64,000 nucleotides of DNA from Dermanyssus gallinae. Its lineage: Eukaryota; Arthropoda; Arachnida; Mesostigmata; Dermanyssidae. The stretch is taken from contig QVRM01001404.1 in the NCBI GenBank assembly GCA_003439945.1, positions 1 to 64,000 on the forward strand, given 5' to 3'. The notes beneath the pieces are model-generated. The model saw nothing but the letters and a program-made list of their open reading frames with translations. It had not been told where the DNA came from and did no database searches. Position 1 is the stretch's first letter. The number at the start of each line of letters is the position of its first letter. Made by a program: the position numbers and the translations under genes. Of the stretch, positions 61,325-64,000 are shown piece after piece.

Positions 61325-62380
61325 CTAATATAAGCCGAACACGATAATAATCATAATGACAATAAGTACAATTATAAGAAAACATGCAATATAAACACTC
61401 CATACTAGCCTTTGATGGCTTTGAGGAGCTGTGAACCTCTGTACAAATGTAAACCACTCATGAGAATAGCAAAACCTATCTATCGATCTATCTACTGCGT
61501 TCTGCAATTGTTTTGATTGTCTGCAAGTGTCTGCATGTTATACATTCTCACACGTATTTTCTATGTAGGCGGTTTGCGACTGACTAAACAAATGCGGTTC
61601 TTTGTCATCGGAAATGGTTTGATTTCATTCACCCTCACCCTCTCTGTCTCTCTCTCTCTCTCTCTCTGGTCGATCCTACTACCTTTTGGCGCGCGCGTCG
61701 ACGAGAAATCTGCGCGAACTGCTATTTCGTCGCATCATCCTCATTCACACACCAGCAGCTCAGTACTCAGCGTCATCATCTCACACGGAACAGTGTGAAG
61801 GAACAGAAATCTCACCTAACATTGTCTCGAAGCGGTCGCCGGTGAACACCGGCGGTGTTCTCTCCGATAGCGGTCAGCTTTAACAGCAACGACGACAACG
61901 GCGAGGTTGGTGGTGATGATCTATGGCTACCGGCGTTCGCCGACTCCGATTCTTGGACAGAGTTTGAAAGGCTCGAAGCGCGGAACAAAAGCCGGTGATC
62001 CGGTGCGCTAACTACGCGCAGGCGTCGAGTAGACCCAATCATTAGCACAGAGTGACAGTGCACAAAACGTCTATTATACATATCTTGATTGCTTAAGGCT
62101 CAAGGTATGCTTAGTTGAGCGTTGAGGAAGGCCGTTCGGGCTAGTTGAGTCACTTCACAGTAAGTTATTTTGACAGACACGCGCCAAATAACATTTCAGA
62201 CAATGAAAACTTCCCGACTCAAAGACGAAAAAGCGTCTATCTCATCGTCAAAAGCTCATCAGATTAAAGAGCACAGGTTTTGTTAACACTATTAGATCTC
62301 TGTAGATCAACTGTACGGCAAATACGAAATCTACTGCAAACGCTATATATATGCCTTGTCATGCTACTGCAAACGTCATA
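61325..62380. other. Intergenic; GC-rich island with open frames
   Basis: TCTA-type repeats (61481-61496) and a CT run (61645-61668) are present. The 61690-62050 part is GC-rich and open on both strands, for example plus-strand NSNDDNGEVGGDDLWLPAFA followed by DSDSWTEFERLE after a possible acceptor at 61871. Coding is possible but unproven. Confidence 0.3.
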
Positions 62381-63605
62381 TACAGGTAGTTCAACAGGTT
62401 CTTAAAATGAGCTTTTCAGAATTCGAATTTTGGCGCGCTTTCACCGCTATTGGAAACGGCAACTTTTCGACTGCTAGCAGTCAAAATATTATTCGCTTTT
62501 CCCGTGCAACGTATCGGCGTGATTTTGAAAAATTGAGAAAAAAAGAGTTTTGAGTAGTTATCAAGCATTTTTATTTCAAAGGTTGGAATGCGACCCAAGT
62601 GAAAACTGACTTAGACGAGGTGTACGGTGACTCTGCGCCATGTTTTGCCACTGTTTCCAACTGGATTAATGAGTTAAGAAGAGATCGCAGGAGCACCGAG
62701 AATGAACTACGTTCAGGACGCCCAGAAACGGCAACTGATGAGGAGAACGTGAAAAAAAGTGCGGAAAATCGTTGCCGCAGATAAGCGAGTAAACATTAGG
62801 GAGATATCAGAGGCCTTGGGGATCAGTTTGAGTAGTGTGCATTTCATCCTGCACGAGAACTTGAAGATGAAAAAGCGGGGCGCCGCATTTGCTCAACCAA
62901 GGCCAAAAAGACGCGCGTGTTTCCGCTTCACCGCGAAATTTGGCCAAGATGTCGAAAAATCCGTCGAATTTTTACGCAGATTCGTGACCGTCGATGAAAG
63001 CTGGATTCCATCACTACACTCCCGAGATCCAAGAAGCATCTCGCCAATGGTGTGCACCTGGTGAAGGACCTCCGAAAGAGGGTGCGAACAACGGCATCGG
63101 TCGGAAAGATGATGGCTACGTTTTTTGGGACCAGCGTGGAATAATTCTGGTCGTACGGTTAAACGATCCGGAGAGAATATTATGCAAGACTGTTGGACTG
63201 TCTAAAGCAAGAAATCATCGTGAAACGGCCCGCTTTGCAGAAGAAGGTTGTCCTGTTCACCAGGACAATGCTCCTGCGCACAAGTCGCGGCACAAGAGGT
63301 GGCCTCAACTCAGTTCGAACTTAGTTGAACAACCTTTTCGTCTCCAGACCGTGCCGCCCTCTGATATTTCCTCTTCGGACTATTTGAAGGAATAGTCTCG
63401 GTGGAAAGCTTTTTCTCAGCAATGAGAGGTTAAATGCCTATTTTCTAAAGACGCGGAATTCTACTCAAGAGATATAAATGCTCTGAAATCTCGGTGGGAA
63501 AAGTGTATTGAGCTTCTCGGGGAGTATATCGAATAAGAAAAAAATTAAAAATAGGATTTGGAATATTCTTGGTTTTCACTTTAAGAACTTGTTGAACTAC
63601 CTGTG
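62381..63605 (+). mobile_element. Degraded mariner-like element
   Basis: Ends ACAGGTAGTTCAACAGGTTC (left) and the reverse complement ACAGGTAGTTCAACAAGTTC (right) match with one difference and are flanked by TA. Transposase pieces in shifted frames: SAPCFATVSNWINELRR with SGRPETATDEEN, REISEALGISLSSVHFIL (HTH), VTVDESWI (first Asp), VHQDNAPAHKS (second Asp), then a scrambled third region (SSSDYL). Several stops and shifts make it an old fossil. It belongs to a different mariner lineage from the 30284 element, as the ends are unlike. Confidence 0.8.
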
Positions 63606-63639
63606 TATAGAAAATATTGTGATGATTCATTAATCATTT

Positions 63640-64000
63640 ACAATACGTTTGCACACTCGGCAGTGCTCGCCTTAATAATAATGGTGGTAAAAAAGTGTCA
63701 CGTGAGGTTAAAAATCAGCTGTCCGTGTCCTTGCTTGATGGTAGCCCCCGCTCTTATGGACCCGGTGTGAGCGGTATATCCTCAAGGTTCCTTGCAACGT
63801 TAAAACGGTAAGATCCATAAGATTCCTCTTCACCCTCATCATTCCTCCGTCCTGCCGCGCTTTTGCCAGGTCCCGGTTCGGGCCGCAAACTTCGGCATCT
63901 AAAACCCAGACCTCGGTAGGTGTTGTTATTACGAGGTCGGGCTTTAGACCCGGTGCGCCCGGTCGACGGAATACTCGCTCACGAACCACCTCATGACCCC
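63640..64000 (-). mobile_element. R2-like retrotransposon, 3' end of a second copy (runs off the window)
   Basis: On the minus strand RERVFRRPGAPGLKPDLVIT followed by TPTEVWVLDAEVCGPNRDLA equals the endonuclease core of the 43920 element. About 50 codons are then missing before RNLMDLTVLTLQGTLRIYRS and the stop. The 3' UTR keeps the GCACTGCC/AGTGTGC stem (63650-63675). No 24-bp minisatellite follows; the next sequence leads into the mariner fossil. Confidence 0.82.

Overview
The window is eukaryotic nuclear DNA. It has GT-AG introns, long AT microsatellites and a dense load of animal-type transposons (mariner, non-LTR retrotransposons, tRNA-derived SINEs, foldback MITEs). Protein similarity and element types suggest an arthropod. 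A chelicerate such as a mite is my guess, but nothing in the sequence proves it.

Three cellular genes can be read, all on the minus strand. (1) URM1, the ubiquitin-like sulfur carrier, occupies 23-3161; its last exon lies off the left edge. (2) A four-exon gene at 12760-16049 encodes a predicted secreted protein of 245 residues with 14 cysteines in the mature part, which I cannot name. (3) POLD1, the catalytic subunit of DNA polymerase delta, is complete at 50126-60152. It has seven exons and 1095 codons, every splice phase agrees, all exonuclease and polymerase motifs are present, and so are the CysA and CysB zinc/iron-sulfur modules. Its introns carry retrotransposon scraps, AT repeats and one unexplained 61-codon ORF on the opposite strand.

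The rest is mostly a transposon graveyard. At 5-12 kb there are R1-like, Jockey-like and endonuclease (RLE)-type retrotransposon remnants and a probable Ty3/gypsy LTR. From 13.5 to 21 kb lie four foldback elements with arms of several hundred bases, one of them inside an intron of the secreted-protein gene. The 21-25 kb stretch holds R1-like and RLE-type pieces. The 30.3-31.6 kb stretch is a full-length mariner with intact ends and a frameshifted DD34D transposase. The 33-39 kb stretch holds further LINE and MITE debris. At 43.9-46.8 kb sits the best preserved retroelement, an R2-like element with one 927-codon open frame (RT, CCHC finger, restriction-like endonuclease), embedded inside a 24-bp minisatellite that continues to 47.3 kb. 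A second mariner relic (62.4-63.6 kb) and a fragment of a second R2-like copy (from 63.7 kb to the right edge) close the window.

The most interesting points are the R2-like element inside the minisatellite, the apparent birth of that minisatellite within a dispersed repeat (an unexpanded cousin is at about 23.1 kb), the foldback cluster, and a scatter of perfect short-spacer hairpins that no transposon explains.
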